In this document: piece by piece, positions 8,396-16,964 of the stretch
Layout: each line of letters begins with the position of its first letter
Numbering within the stretch: the first letter of the stretch is position 1
The notes under the pieces: generated by a model
Seen by the model: the letters and a program-made list of their open reading frames with translations, nothing else
Told to the model about the DNA's origin: nothing
Databases searched by the model: none
DNA from: JBBDWK01 sp040902885
Lineage (GTDB): Bacteria; Acidobacteriota; Terriglobia; Bryobacterales; Bryobacteraceae
DNA: 64,000 nucleotides
NCBI GenBank assembly: GCA_040902885.1
Contig: JBBDWK010000102.1
Location: forward strand, 1 to 64,000
Direction of reading: 5' to 3'
Position numbers and translations under genes: made by a program

Positions 8396-9760
8396 ATGAA
8401 GTCGCAAGAGATATCCCGCCGCCTCTTCCTGCAAACCACCTGCGCCGCCACCCTTGCCGCTGCGGTGAAGCCCGTCGCCACGGCCGACACCTTCATCCTG
8501 CTCTGGATGGCCGGCGGCATGGCGCAGACCGAAACCTTCGATCCGAAGCCGCATACGGCCTATGAGCCCGGCCTCGCATCCGAGCGTGTGCTCAGCACGT
8601 TCCAACCCATCGACACGGCCGTGGATCAGATAAAGATTTCGGAGGGCCTCGAGAAGATCGCCAGCGTGATGGACCGCGCCACGCTGATTCGGTCCTATCG
8701 GGCCGGGGACCTCGGATTCATTCTGCATTCAAGGCACCAGTATCACTGGCATACCGGCTACGCCCCTCCGCAGACCGCGGCCATGCCGCACATCGGCTCG
8801 GTCGTCTCGCGCGCCCTGGGACCTCGGAACCCCAATCTGCCGGCGTTCATCGATATCGGCCAGAACATGGAGATCGGCGCGGAGAGCGATGCGCTGAAGG
8901 CGTTTCACACGGCCGGCTTTCTGGGCGTGGAACACGGCCCCTTCATGATCTCCAATCCCGAGGAGGCCGCCTCCTCCGTCCGCCCGCCGTTGGGCATGGG
9001 CGACGAACGGTTCCGCCGCCGCTATGAGGCCTTCCGCAAATTAGCGGCGGAAAGCGAATTTCAGCGGGAATCCGTATCGCGCTCGCTCGAGGCCGCGCAC
9101 CGCCTGCTCTCCTCGCCGGCGGCCAAGGCGTTCGATCTCTCGCTCGAGCCCTCGCGGAGCTTCGAAATCTACAACACCGGCAGGTTCGGACTCGGCTGCC
9201 TTCTCGCAAGACGTCTCACCGAAGCCGGCGCCCGCTTCATCGAAGTCACCAGCGAATATATACCTTTCAAAAACTGGGACACGCACGAAAACGGCCATAC
9301 GCGCGCCGCTGAAATGAAGCGGCAGATTGACGCGCCGGTTGCGCAACTGGTCCTCGACCTGGAGGAGCGCGGCCTGCTGAACCGCACGATGATCGTACTC
9401 GCGAGCGAATTCGGACGCGACATGATGATTGAGGGCAAGCCCGGAAAGACGGTGAAGGACCAGATCATCGTGCCGCCGGTAATGACGGAGCCCAGGCATT
9501 ACGGCATGCACCGGCATTTCACGGAAGCGGGCTGCGTGCTCGTGTTCGGCGGCGGCTTCAAGAAGGGCTTTCTGTATGGAAAAACCGCCGATGAGCGGCC
9601 CTGCAAGACCATCGAAAAACCTATCGGCATTGAAGACCTGCACGCCACGCTCTACGGGGCGATGGGCATACCCGCCGATCTGGCGTATGAAGTGGAGAAG
9701 CGCCCGGTACATGTAACGCGGGACGGCAAAGGAAAATCGGTCCGCGAGCTGATGCTTTAG
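8396..9760 (+). CDS. DUF1501 family protein, twin-arginine exported
   Basis: 454 residues. SRRLFLQT at 7-14 followed by an Ala-rich stretch is a Tat-type export signal. The rest matches DUF1501, a family with an alkaline phosphatase/sulfatase-like fold: FILLWMAGGMAQTETFDPK near the N-terminus, WDTHENGHTRAAEM and VLASEFGRD in the middle, and a terminal GIEDLHATLYGAMGIP. It starts 9 nt after the DUF1549/DUF1553 gene, so the two are probably co-transcribed. A second copy of this arrangement lies at 62325-64000. Substrate unknown. Confidence 0.88.
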   Translation: MKSQEISRRLFLQTTCAATLAAAVKPVATADTFILLWMAGGMAQTETFDPKPHTAYEPGLASERVLSTFQPIDTAVDQIKISEGLEKIASVMDRATLIRSYRAGDLGFILHSRHQYHWHTGYAPPQTAAMPHIGSVVSRALGPRNPNLPAFIDIGQNMEIGAESDALKAFHTAGFLGVEHGPFMISNPEEAASSVRPPLGMGDERFRRRYEAFRKLAAESEFQRESVSRSLEAAHRLLSSPAAKAFDLSLEPSRSFEIYNTGRFGLGCLLARRLTEAGARFIEVTSEYIPFKNWDTHENGHTRAAEMKRQIDAPVAQLVLDLEERGLLNRTMIVLASEFGRDMMIEGKPGKTVKDQIIVPPVMTEPRHYGMHRHFTEAGCVLVFGGGFKKGFLYGKTADERPCKTIEKPIGIEDLHATLYGAMGIPADLAYEVEKRPVHVTRDGKGKSVRELML

Positions 9761-9762
9761 TA

Positions 9763-9817
9763 CAGCTTTCAGCACTCAGCGATCAGCAACACCTGTGAGG
9801 CTGAGCGCTGAAAGCTG
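9763..9817. terminator. Inverted repeat between convergent genes, probable bidirectional terminator
   Basis: Arms 9763-9780 and 9800-9817 pair over 18 bp with a single G/T-type difference around a 19-nt loop. The element fills the gap between two convergent genes. The arm sequence (AGCTTTCAGCACTCAGC) looks like a dispersed hairpin repeat more than a classical terminator, since no T run follows on either strand. Confidence 0.5.
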
Positions 9818-9835
9818 ATGGCTGACAGCTTCGGC

Positions 9836-11146
9836 TCACATCTTCTCGATCCGAACCTTGGCAATGCGGTTGCGCTCCATGGAGAGAACCGTGAAACGGC
9901 GCTCCCCATATTCGACGTTCACTCCCGTATCCGGAATGCGGCCCAATTTGAAGAGGACGAATCCGGCCAGGGTTTCGAAGCCGGCATCCGTAGGAATCTC
10001 GATTCCGTACTGCGTTTCCAGATCGCGAATCGGGGTCGCGCCCTCGAGCTCGATTATGGCGTCGGCCGGGAGAGGGGGCAGACGCGTGCTCTCGTCGTAC
10101 TCGTCCTCGATCTCGCCCACAAGCTGCTCCAGAACGTCTTCTACCGTCAGCAATCCTACGATGGTCCCAAATTCGTCTACCACCACCGCCATGTGCGAGC
10201 GTCCGGTACGGAACTCCGCGAGCATCTGGATCAAGGGCTTGGTTTCGGGAACCACGAGCAGTTTGCGCATCAGCCGGCTCACGCGGAACTCGCCGGTGAG
10301 ACGGGTGGCCGGGTTCGGCCGGCGGCGGGCCTGCCATATCGGCAGCAGATCCTTGTAGTGAAGCAGGCCGACGATCTGCTCGGGGCGGCCATCGTAAACG
10401 GGCAGCCGCGAATGCTGGTGCTCGATCATCGTCGCCAGCACCTGGTCCAGCGTGGCTTCGGCGGGGACCGAGATAATCTCGTTGCGGGGCACCATGATTT
10501 CGCGGACATAAAGATTGTCCAGATCCAGCGCGCGATTGATCATATCTTCCTGCTGCGCGGGCAGATGTCCGGAAATGCGGCTGGAGCTGACAATCGCCCG
10601 CAGATCCTCCTTCGAATGCCCGCCCGCGTAAGTCTCGCCGCGCAGTCCCATCCAGCGTGAGATAGCGGCGCTGGCCTTCTCCAGCACGTAGACGAAAGGC
10701 TGGGATACGCGGTAGAAGACCAGCAGCACCGGCGCAATGGTGACTGCCAGCCGGTCCGCCTTCTCGGCGGCCAGATTTTTCGGGACCACTTCGCCGATCA
10801 CCACGTGCGCGAAGGTCAGGATGAGGAAGGAAAGCACGAAGGCCGCACCGTGCAAAGCGGTCGCGCCCGCGGGAGTCAGGGCCGGATGGAATTCTCGAAG
10901 CAACAGGTCGAAGATCGTGCTTGCGCCCGCCCAGCCCAGGCCGAGGCTGGCGAGCGTCACCCCGACTTGAATTACGGAGCGCAGCCGTTCGGGGTTCGCG
11001 AGGAGGCTGAGAGCCGCTTGCGCCCCGACATTCCCTTCACCGGACAACTGCCGAAGCCTCGACCGCCGTGCGGATAGAAGAGCCACCTCCGCCGAGGCGA
11101 AAAAGGCGTTCGCGCCCACAATGACGATGATCAGAAGGAAACGCAA
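9836..11146 (-). CDS. CNNM/CBS-domain membrane protein (HlyC/CorC family)
   Basis: 436 residues with three parts. A CNNM (DUF21) membrane domain covers about 1-190 and has several hydrophobic segments plus the ANAFFASAEVALLSARRSR start typical of the family. A CBS pair lies at about 205-325 (MVPRNEIISVPAEATLDQVL, MAVVVDEFGTIVGLLTVEDV). The C-terminal CorC_HlyC domain spans about 345-430 (GFETLAGFVLFKLGRIP). Homologues are linked to Mg2+/Co2+ export or resistance and have often been misnamed hemolysins. The gene is divergent from the penicillin acylase gene. Confidence 0.92.
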   Translation of the reverse strand: MRFLLIIVIVGANAFFASAEVALLSARRSRLRQLSGEGNVGAQAALSLLANPERLRSVIQVGVTLASLGLGWAGASTIFDLLLREFHPALTPAGATALHGAAFVLSFLILTFAHVVIGEVVPKNLAAEKADRLAVTIAPVLLVFYRVSQPFVYVLEKASAAISRWMGLRGETYAGGHSKEDLRAIVSSSRISGHLPAQQEDMINRALDLDNLYVREIMVPRNEIISVPAEATLDQVLATMIEHQHSRLPVYDGRPEQIVGLLHYKDLLPIWQARRRPNPATRLTGEFRVSRLMRKLLVVPETKPLIQMLAEFRTGRSHMAVVVDEFGTIVGLLTVEDVLEQLVGEIEDEYDESTRLPPLPADAIIELEGATPIRDLETQYGIEIPTDAGFETLAGFVLFKLGRIPDTGVNVEYGERRFTVLSMERNRIAKVRIEKM

Positions 11147-11182
11147 GCCGTGTTCTGCCGCCGGCCCGCTGCCTCGTCACAG

Positions 11183-11188
11183 TACAAT
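11183..11188 (+). promoter_or_regulatory. -10-like box just before the penicillin acylase start
   Basis: TACAAT (five of six bases of the -10 consensus) lies 7 nt before the chosen GTG start, with no clear -35. If active, transcription would begin at or next to the start codon, giving a leaderless mRNA. Confidence 0.35.
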
Positions 11189-11195
11189 CAAGAGA

Positions 11196-13415
11196 GTGGC
11201 CTTCAATCGGCTCCTCAAATATATCAACATAGGGATTGCCGTTGTCATTGCGGCCCTGCTGTCGCTGGTTTACTGGTTCGGATACCGCCCGCTTCCCCAA
11301 ACCTCCGGTCGGGTTGCGGACTTTCTGGCCGAGCGCGCCGCCGTAAACAGGGATTCTTTGGGAGTGCCGCACATACGGGCCGCATCGCTCGAGGACGCTT
11401 TGGCCGTCCAGGGTTACGTCACCGCCCAGGATCGCTTGTGGCAGATGGAGGGTCTGCGGCGTCTGGCCGCCGGCGAGCTGGCGGAAGTTTTCGGGCCGGC
11501 GATGGTGCGGGCGGATCGCGAAACGCGCGTGCTGCGTCTTCGCCGCATCGCCGAAGCCGCGGCGGAGTCCATGTCTCCTGCCGACCGGGCCGCGTTCGCC
11601 GCCTACACGCGCGGCGTCAATCAATTCCTCGTAGATCACCTGGGCCGTCTTCCCATCGAGTTTACGTTGCTTCGGCATCAGCCCCGGCCGTGGCGGATCG
11701 CCGACTCGGTGCTGGTCGGCCTATACATGTATCGCACCCTGACGGAATCGTGGAAAAAAGAGGTCGAGAAAAGGACTTTCCTGGCGGCGGGCGATCCCTC
11801 GAAGGTGAACTCGCTTTTTCCTGTGCGGACCGGTAACGAAACGCAACCGGGATCCAACGCCTGGGCCGTCTCCGGATCCCGCACTGCTTCCGGCCGGCCT
11901 TTGCTCGCCAATGACATGCACCTGGACTACTCGCTTCCCGGCATCTGGTACATGACCCACTTGCAGGCGCCCGGTCTGAACGTCGCGGGAGTGGCTCTGC
12001 CCGGGTGCCCCGGCATCATCGTGGGTCATAACGGCCGCATCGCGTGGGGCGTCACGAACCTCCATTTCGATGTCCAGGACCTCTATCTGGAGACCTTTGA
12101 CAACTCCTCGGGCCGTTATCTCTTCCAGGGAAAGCCCGAGCAGGCGCGGCGCGAGCGCGAAGTGATCCTGGTGCGCGGGGCGGCGCCGGTGGAGACCGCT
12201 CATTGGGTGACACGCCACGGACCAGTTGTCGCCGTCGAGGGCCGCCACGCCCTTTCCCTGCAATGGACCGCCGCCACGGCCGAGAGGTTCGAATTTCCGT
12301 TTCTGGATCTCAACCGGGCAAACAATTGGGAAGACTTTCTGCGTGCACTCTCGCGGTTCCCCGGGCCGGGTCAGAATTTCGTTTACGCGGACGTTGACGG
12401 CAATATCGGATACCACGTCGCGGGCCGGTTGCCGGTCCGGCAGCCGGGACACACCGGCGATCTTCCCGTGGACGGCGCCGCGGGCGAGTTCGAGTGGGAG
12501 AGTTTCATCCCTTTCGACAAACTTCCCTCGGCATTCAACCCGCCCAGCGGCATGATCGTGAGCGCCAACCAGAATCCCTTTCCAGCGTCGTTTCCCTATC
12601 CCGTGGCGGGCAATTTCGCGTCGCACCATCGCTCGTCGCGCATTCGCGAACTGCTTGCGAAGCGCAACGGCTGGCGCGCGGACGAAATGCTCGCCGTGCA
12701 AACCGACATCTATTCGGGCTTCAGCCACTACATGGCGCAGTGCGTCGTGGCTGCGTGGGACCGCCGCAAGCCGAACAATCCGGACCTGAAGCCCGCGGTG
12801 GATCTGCTGCGCAAGTGGAACGGCCAGATGCAAAAGGACGCGGCGGCGCCGCTCATCGCAACGCTCCTATACCAGCACCTGCGGAAGGCGGCTGCCGAGA
12901 GCGCCGCGCCTGGCAAGGGCACAAGCTACAGTTTCCAGATGGCTCCCTGGGTGGTGGAAACTCTGTTGCGATCCAAGCCGCAAGGCTGGTTTCCGGATTA
13001 CGACGAGACCATCCTGCGCGCGCTCGGCGACGCGGTGGACGAGGGCCGGCGCATTCAAGGACGCGACATCACCCGCTGGACGTACGGAACCTACATCGGC
13101 CTTCACCTGCCGAGTTTGCTGGGCCGTTGGGCGCCGTGGATCGGGCGGTATTTCGAGATCGGCCCCGTCCGTCAAAACGGCTCGTCCACCACGGTGAAGC
13201 AGACCACGCGGCGCATGGGACCTTCCATGCGGATGGTGGTGGATCTGGCGGACCTGGAGCGTTCGCTGCTCAACGTGACCACGGGGCAATCCGGGCAGAT
13301 TCTCTCGAAGCATTACAAGGATCAGTGGAAAGCGCATTACGAAGGGCGCAGTTTTCCGATGCGCTTCGCGGGCGTGGAGAATGGGGATGTTCTGGAGTTC
13401 GTACCCGAGCGCTGA
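11196..13415 (+). CDS. Penicillin acylase family N-terminal nucleophile hydrolase
   Basis: 739 residues from GTG 11196. The open frame runs back to 11121, but that start would overlap the divergent membrane-protein gene, and 11196 gives a sensible N-terminal membrane anchor (INIGIAVVIAALLSLVYW). The alpha-chain region has the family signature GVPHIRAASLEDALAVQGYVTAQDRLWQME. The autocatalytic cleavage site is PGSNAWAVSG, making Ser220 the new N-terminal nucleophile of the beta chain; LLANDMHL and the HNGRIAWGVTN segment follow. Members hydrolyse amides such as beta-lactam side chains or acyl-homoserine lactones. The substrate here is unknown, and the location is probably periplasmic and membrane-anchored. 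Confidence 0.9.
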   Translation: MAFNRLLKYINIGIAVVIAALLSLVYWFGYRPLPQTSGRVADFLAERAAVNRDSLGVPHIRAASLEDALAVQGYVTAQDRLWQMEGLRRLAAGELAEVFGPAMVRADRETRVLRLRRIAEAAAESMSPADRAAFAAYTRGVNQFLVDHLGRLPIEFTLLRHQPRPWRIADSVLVGLYMYRTLTESWKKEVEKRTFLAAGDPSKVNSLFPVRTGNETQPGSNAWAVSGSRTASGRPLLANDMHLDYSLPGIWYMTHLQAPGLNVAGVALPGCPGIIVGHNGRIAWGVTNLHFDVQDLYLETFDNSSGRYLFQGKPEQARREREVILVRGAAPVETAHWVTRHGPVVAVEGRHALSLQWTAATAERFEFPFLDLNRANNWEDFLRALSRFPGPGQNFVYADVDGNIGYHVAGRLPVRQPGHTGDLPVDGAAGEFEWESFIPFDKLPSAFNPPSGMIVSANQNPFPASFPYPVAGNFASHHRSSRIRELLAKRNGWRADEMLAVQTDIYSGFSHYMAQCVVAAWDRRKPNNPDLKPAVDLLRKWNGQMQKDAAAPLIATLLYQHLRKAAAESAAPGKGTSYSFQMAPWVVETLLRSKPQGWFPDYDETILRALGDAVDEGRRIQGRDITRWTYGTYIGLHLPSLLGRWAPWIGRYFEIGPVRQNGSSTTVKQTTRRMGPSMRMVVDLADLERSLLNVTTGQSGQILSKHYKDQWKAHYEGRSFPMRFAGVENGDVLEFVPER

Positions 13416-13424
13416 GGATGCCGC

Positions 13425-14009
13425 ATGAACCCCGGAGCCACTGAGACGCGGAGAGACCGGTGGTTGAATCCCCCGAACCTGATCACCCTGCTGCGCCTGG
13501 TTCTGGTTCCCTTCGTGGTCCGGGACATCCTGCGGGAAGACTACAAATCCGCCGCCGCGATCTTTCTGTTCGCCGCGTTTACCGACGCCGTCGACGGCTT
13601 TCTGGCCCGGCGTTTTGGATGGATCTCGCGGGCCGGGGCATACCTCGATCCCGTGGTGGACAAGATCTTTCTCAGCGCCATCTTCATCTCGCTGGCGATC
13701 GAGCAGGCGATCCCCTGGTGGTTCGTCGCCCTGGTGTTCGCGCGCGATTTTCTGCTGCTTTTCTCCTCGGCCCTCGCCATGATCTTCACGCGGCTGCGCG
13801 CCTTCCCGCCCACCCCGTGGGGCAAATTGAGCACTTTTTTTCAGATTCTCTGCGCCGCTTCGGTGCTTTTTTACAACGCCGTGCCGCTGGCCGTGCTGGA
13901 GGCCGCGGCCCGCACCCTGCTCTGGCTGGCCGCCGCGGCTACCCTCTGGAGCGGGATTCATTACGGTTGGGTGGGCGCTCACAGGCTGCGCGGACACCCG
14001 GACGATTGA
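13425..14009 (+). CDS. pgsA: CDP-alcohol phosphatidyltransferase (PgsA-like)
   Basis: 194 residues, an integral membrane enzyme of phospholipid synthesis. The complete CDP-alcohol phosphotransferase motif is present: D54, D57-G58, A61-R62, G71, D75 and D79, with the usual spacing. NPPNLITLLRLVLVPFVV at the N-terminus and the overall length fit CDP-diacylglycerol:glycerol-3-phosphate 3-phosphatidyltransferase better than phosphatidylserine synthase. The exact acceptor is inferred. It starts 9 nt after the penicillin acylase stop, in the same direction. Confidence 0.85.
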   Translation: MNPGATETRRDRWLNPPNLITLLRLVLVPFVVRDILREDYKSAAAIFLFAAFTDAVDGFLARRFGWISRAGAYLDPVVDKIFLSAIFISLAIEQAIPWWFVALVFARDFLLLFSSALAMIFTRLRAFPPTPWGKLSTFFQILCAASVLFYNAVPLAVLEAAARTLLWLAAAATLWSGIHYGWVGAHRLRGHPDD

Positions 14010-14052
14010 CGACAGTTTCAGGCGGGAGTAGTCTAAAAGTGTCGGGGTTAGA

Positions 14053-14610
14053 ATGACGCGATATCTGCCGGCCCGCCACTATTTAACCTTTGGGGTCGCC
14101 GCTCTGGCGCTGGCCGGTTTTTCAGCGTGGATCGGCCTCACTTGGCCGCCGGCTTTCATTCCCGCCGTGCTTTTCTTCATCAGCTCCATTCTGCTGGTCC
14201 TGTTTGCCTTCCGGCCGCCCATCGAGATTCACGATGGCTGTTTGGTACTCTCCGGGAGGGCGATTCCGTGGATGGACATCCGCCGTCTCGACCGCACCGG
14301 CTGGATCTCGCCGCTGATCGTGCGCCTCACGCTTTTCGACGATTCCCGAATTCTGCTGATCTACCCAGGCGACCTGGAATCCTGCAAAGGCCTGCTGCGG
14401 CAGCTTCGCCGCTGCTCGCGCGATGCCTTGATCGACGGCGTGCCCTACCGGCAATACTGGGGTGAGGTGTTGGGACCCACCAGCCGGAAGGAGATTCCCG
14501 CTCCCCGCTTCCGCGTCCTCAGGCCGGAGGACGAAGCCGAAGTGGAGCGCCTTTACCAGCGGCTGAAGACGGTCGGCAACCTGGACCAGAAGTCTTCCGA
14601 CGAGAAGTGA
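14053..14610 (+). CDS. Membrane protein of unknown function (PH-like soluble part)
   Basis: 185 residues. Two adjacent hydrophobic segments (about 10-29 and 33-53) are followed by a soluble part beginning IEIHDGCLVLSGRAIPWMDIRRLDR, which reads like the beta-strand pattern of bacterial PH-type domains placed after a membrane hairpin. No catalytic motif was found. The gene sits between the phosphatidyltransferase and the ABC exporter genes, 4 nt before the latter, so it may be in the same transcript. A function cannot be given. Confidence 0.72.
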   Translation: MTRYLPARHYLTFGVAALALAGFSAWIGLTWPPAFIPAVLFFISSILLVLFAFRPPIEIHDGCLVLSGRAIPWMDIRRLDRTGWISPLIVRLTLFDDSRILLIYPGDLESCKGLLRQLRRCSRDALIDGVPYRQYWGEVLGPTSRKEIPAPRFRVLRPEDEAEVERLYQRLKTVGNLDQKSSDEK

Positions 14611-14614
14611 TCGC

Positions 14615-16390
14615 GTGGGCCTAAATAAGACCCGCGGCGTTTCGTCGCTTCTGCACACCCTGCGTTCCCTCGGCCCGCATCTCTGGCGCTACCGGCGCGG
14701 TCTGGCGTTCGGCATCGCCTGCCTGCTGCTGAAGGACGTCGCCGCGGTGACCCTGCCGCTTCTGATCCGCGGGGGCATTGACGCGCTGACGGTCCGCGAT
14801 CCCATGCGGACCGTGTTGACCTTCGCCGCTTTTCTGGTGGCCGTCGCGCTTCTCAAGGGCTTGTTTCAGTACGGAATGCGAGTGATCCTCATCGGCATCT
14901 CGCGCGACATCGAATACGACCTGCGCAACGATCTCTTCCGCCATCTGGTGACTCTTTCGCCCGATTTTTACGGCCGCCACCGCACCGGCGACATCATGGC
15001 CCGCGCGACGAACGATCTCAACGCCGTGCGCATGATGACCGGCCCCGGGCTGATGTATTCCACGGAGACCGGGCTCACCTTCCTTTTCGCCATCGCCGTG
15101 ATGCTGTCCGTGGACTGGCAGCTCACGCTGCTGGCCGTTGCGCCCGCGCCGCTGGTCAGTCTGGCCGTGATCCTGTTCGGGCGCCGCATCCACGACCGTT
15201 TCGAGCGCATCCAGGCCAAATTTTCCGACATCAGCAGCCGCGTGCAGGAGAATTTCGCGGGCGTGCGCATGGTTCGCGCTTACGTTCAGGAAGACGCGCA
15301 GTTGCGCGATTTCGAGCGCCTGAACCGCGAGTACATCGACCAGAACATCCGGCTGGTCCGCATTTCCGGGGTCTTTCAGCCTCTGCTCGAAGCGCTGATC
15401 GGCCTCACCTTCCTGATCGTGCTGCTCGAGGGCGGCCGGCGCGTGCTGGCCGGCGATATCACGCTCGGCACGTTCGTGATGTTCAACACTTATATGGGTA
15501 CGCTGATCTGGCCCATGATCGCGCTCGGATGGGTGGTAAACCTGATGCAGCGCGGCAGCGCCTCCATGGAGCGGCTGAATCAGATCTTCCGCGAGCGGCC
15601 GACCATCGCCGCCCCTCCGCGGCCGATACCGGCGTCGGACCTGGCGGGAACGGTCGAATTCCGCCGCGTTTCCGTGGACTACCCCTCCGGCCGCGCGCTC
15701 GACCGCATCGATCTGCGCATCCCGGCCGGCTCGACGGTGGCTATCGTCGGGCGCACGGGAGCGGGGAAGAGCACGCTGGTGAACCTGATTCCGCGCCTCA
15801 TGGATCCGGATGAAGGCGCCGTCTATCTGGCCGGCGTCGATCTTCGCGATCTGTCGCCCTCCGAGTTGCGCCGGCAGATCGGCTTCGTGCCGCAAGAGAC
15901 CTTCCTGTTCAGCGACAGCATTGCCGAGAACATCGCTTTTGGCGTGGAATCGGCAACGCCCGAACAGATCCGCGAAGCGGCGCAACGTGCGGGCCTTGGC
16001 CCGGACATCGAGAGTTTTCCAAAGGGCTTCGACACGACCGTCGGAGAGCGCGGCATCACTCTGTCGGGCGGCCAGAAGCAGCGTACCGCCATCGCCAGGG
16101 CAATTCTGCGCAATCCCAAAATCCTGATTCTGGACGATGCTCTTTCAAGCGTCGATACGATCACCGAAGAGAACATTCTGAACGGTCTGGCGGAACTGAT
16201 GCGCGGCCGGACGGTGATTCTGATCTCGCACCGCGTCTCCACGGTACGCCAGGCCGATCGCATTGTCGTGTTAGAAGGCGGACGCATCGTGGAGCAGGGC
16301 ACGCACTCCGAGCTGATCGGCACCGGCGGGTATTACGCCGACCTGTACCAGAAGCAGTTGCTCGAGGAAGAGCTCGAAGTTGTCGATTAA
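14615..16390 (+). CDS. ABC exporter, fused permease and ATPase (MsbA/lipid-export type)
   Basis: 591 residues from GTG 14615, a half-transporter that would act as a homodimer. The N-terminal 320 residues are a type I exporter membrane domain (RTGDIMARATNDLNAVR is the coupling region). The ATPase domain has Walker A GRTGAGKST near 378, the Q loop in FVPQETFLFSD, signature LSGGQKQR near 483, Walker B ILILDDAL near 505 and the H loop in LISHRVSTVRQAD. Substrate unknown; lipid, peptide or drug export are all possible for this branch. The start overlaps nothing and lies 4 nt after the preceding gene. Confidence 0.93.
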   Translation: MGLNKTRGVSSLLHTLRSLGPHLWRYRRGLAFGIACLLLKDVAAVTLPLLIRGGIDALTVRDPMRTVLTFAAFLVAVALLKGLFQYGMRVILIGISRDIEYDLRNDLFRHLVTLSPDFYGRHRTGDIMARATNDLNAVRMMTGPGLMYSTETGLTFLFAIAVMLSVDWQLTLLAVAPAPLVSLAVILFGRRIHDRFERIQAKFSDISSRVQENFAGVRMVRAYVQEDAQLRDFERLNREYIDQNIRLVRISGVFQPLLEALIGLTFLIVLLEGGRRVLAGDITLGTFVMFNTYMGTLIWPMIALGWVVNLMQRGSASMERLNQIFRERPTIAAPPRPIPASDLAGTVEFRRVSVDYPSGRALDRIDLRIPAGSTVAIVGRTGAGKSTLVNLIPRLMDPDEGAVYLAGVDLRDLSPSELRRQIGFVPQETFLFSDSIAENIAFGVESATPEQIREAAQRAGLGPDIESFPKGFDTTVGERGITLSGGQKQRTAIARAILRNPKILILDDALSSVDTITEENILNGLAELMRGRTVILISHRVSTVRQADRIVVLEGGRIVEQGTHSELIGTGGYYADLYQKQLLEEELEVVD

Positions 16391-16393
16391 CGC

Positions 16394-16945
16394 CTACCGT
16401 GCCGGCTGCACGGCCCGCAGCACGGGGTAGAACTGCACGAACACGTTATCCACTTTCCCGTGCTCGTTGTGGCAGCTCCAGCAGCGGTCCTTCGCGAACG
16501 GCTTCGCGCTGGCCAGCGGACCCTTGCCTCCCCGCCCGATGAAGTCGAAGTAGGCCCACTTCTCCGCGTAGCGCGTTTCGTCTTTCAGCGCGACTTCAAT
16601 CCCGATGAACCGGTCGCTGAACTGGCCGCGCTTGTTGATAGACACGTCCTTTCCCGGCGCGAGCACTTCCATCACCAGGATCGTCTTGTCCGGGAACTTT
16701 CCCGTCTTCGCGAAGTGGCTGTAGGCCTCGCGCTGCAGATAGATGTTGTGGAACGTGGCGTTGCCCGAGGGAGCCTGCCCCTCCGCATAGCCCATGCCAA
16801 GGCTCGATCCCACGAACATCCACTCCCTATATCCTTCGGGACGAACCAGTTCGTTTTGGGCTGTATATCTTGGCCCAGGCATGCGTTCTTCCGACCCCAG
16901 CATGCCGGACACCAGCAAAAAACAGATCGCGATCCGGGCTACCAT
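16394..16945 (-). CDS. Cytochrome P460 family protein
   Basis: 183 residues from ATG 16945, which begins a signal peptide (VARIAICFLLVSGMLGS). The frame is open to 17065, but that extension would overlap the divergent aminotransferase gene. The domain shows the P460 pattern: YREWMFVGSSLGM, KTGKFPDKTILVMEVL, WAYFDFIGRGGKGP, and one c-heme motif CWSCH at 155-159 near the C-terminus. Family members are periplasmic heme proteins; the best known oxidise hydroxylamine through a lysine cross-link, but many have other or unknown roles. The stop lies 3 nt beyond the convergent ABC exporter gene. Confidence 0.85.
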   Translation of the reverse strand: MVARIAICFLLVSGMLGSEERMPGPRYTAQNELVRPEGYREWMFVGSSLGMGYAEGQAPSGNATFHNIYLQREAYSHFAKTGKFPDKTILVMEVLAPGKDVSINKRGQFSDRFIGIEVALKDETRYAEKWAYFDFIGRGGKGPLASAKPFAKDRCWSCHNEHGKVDNVFVQFYPVLRAVQPAR

Positions 16946-16964
16946 ATGGTGAAATGATACAACT

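Noticed and set aside
11121..11195. Upstream start of the penicillin acylase
   Set aside because: It would overlap the divergent CNNM/CBS gene start and adds a basic, non-signal-like stretch.
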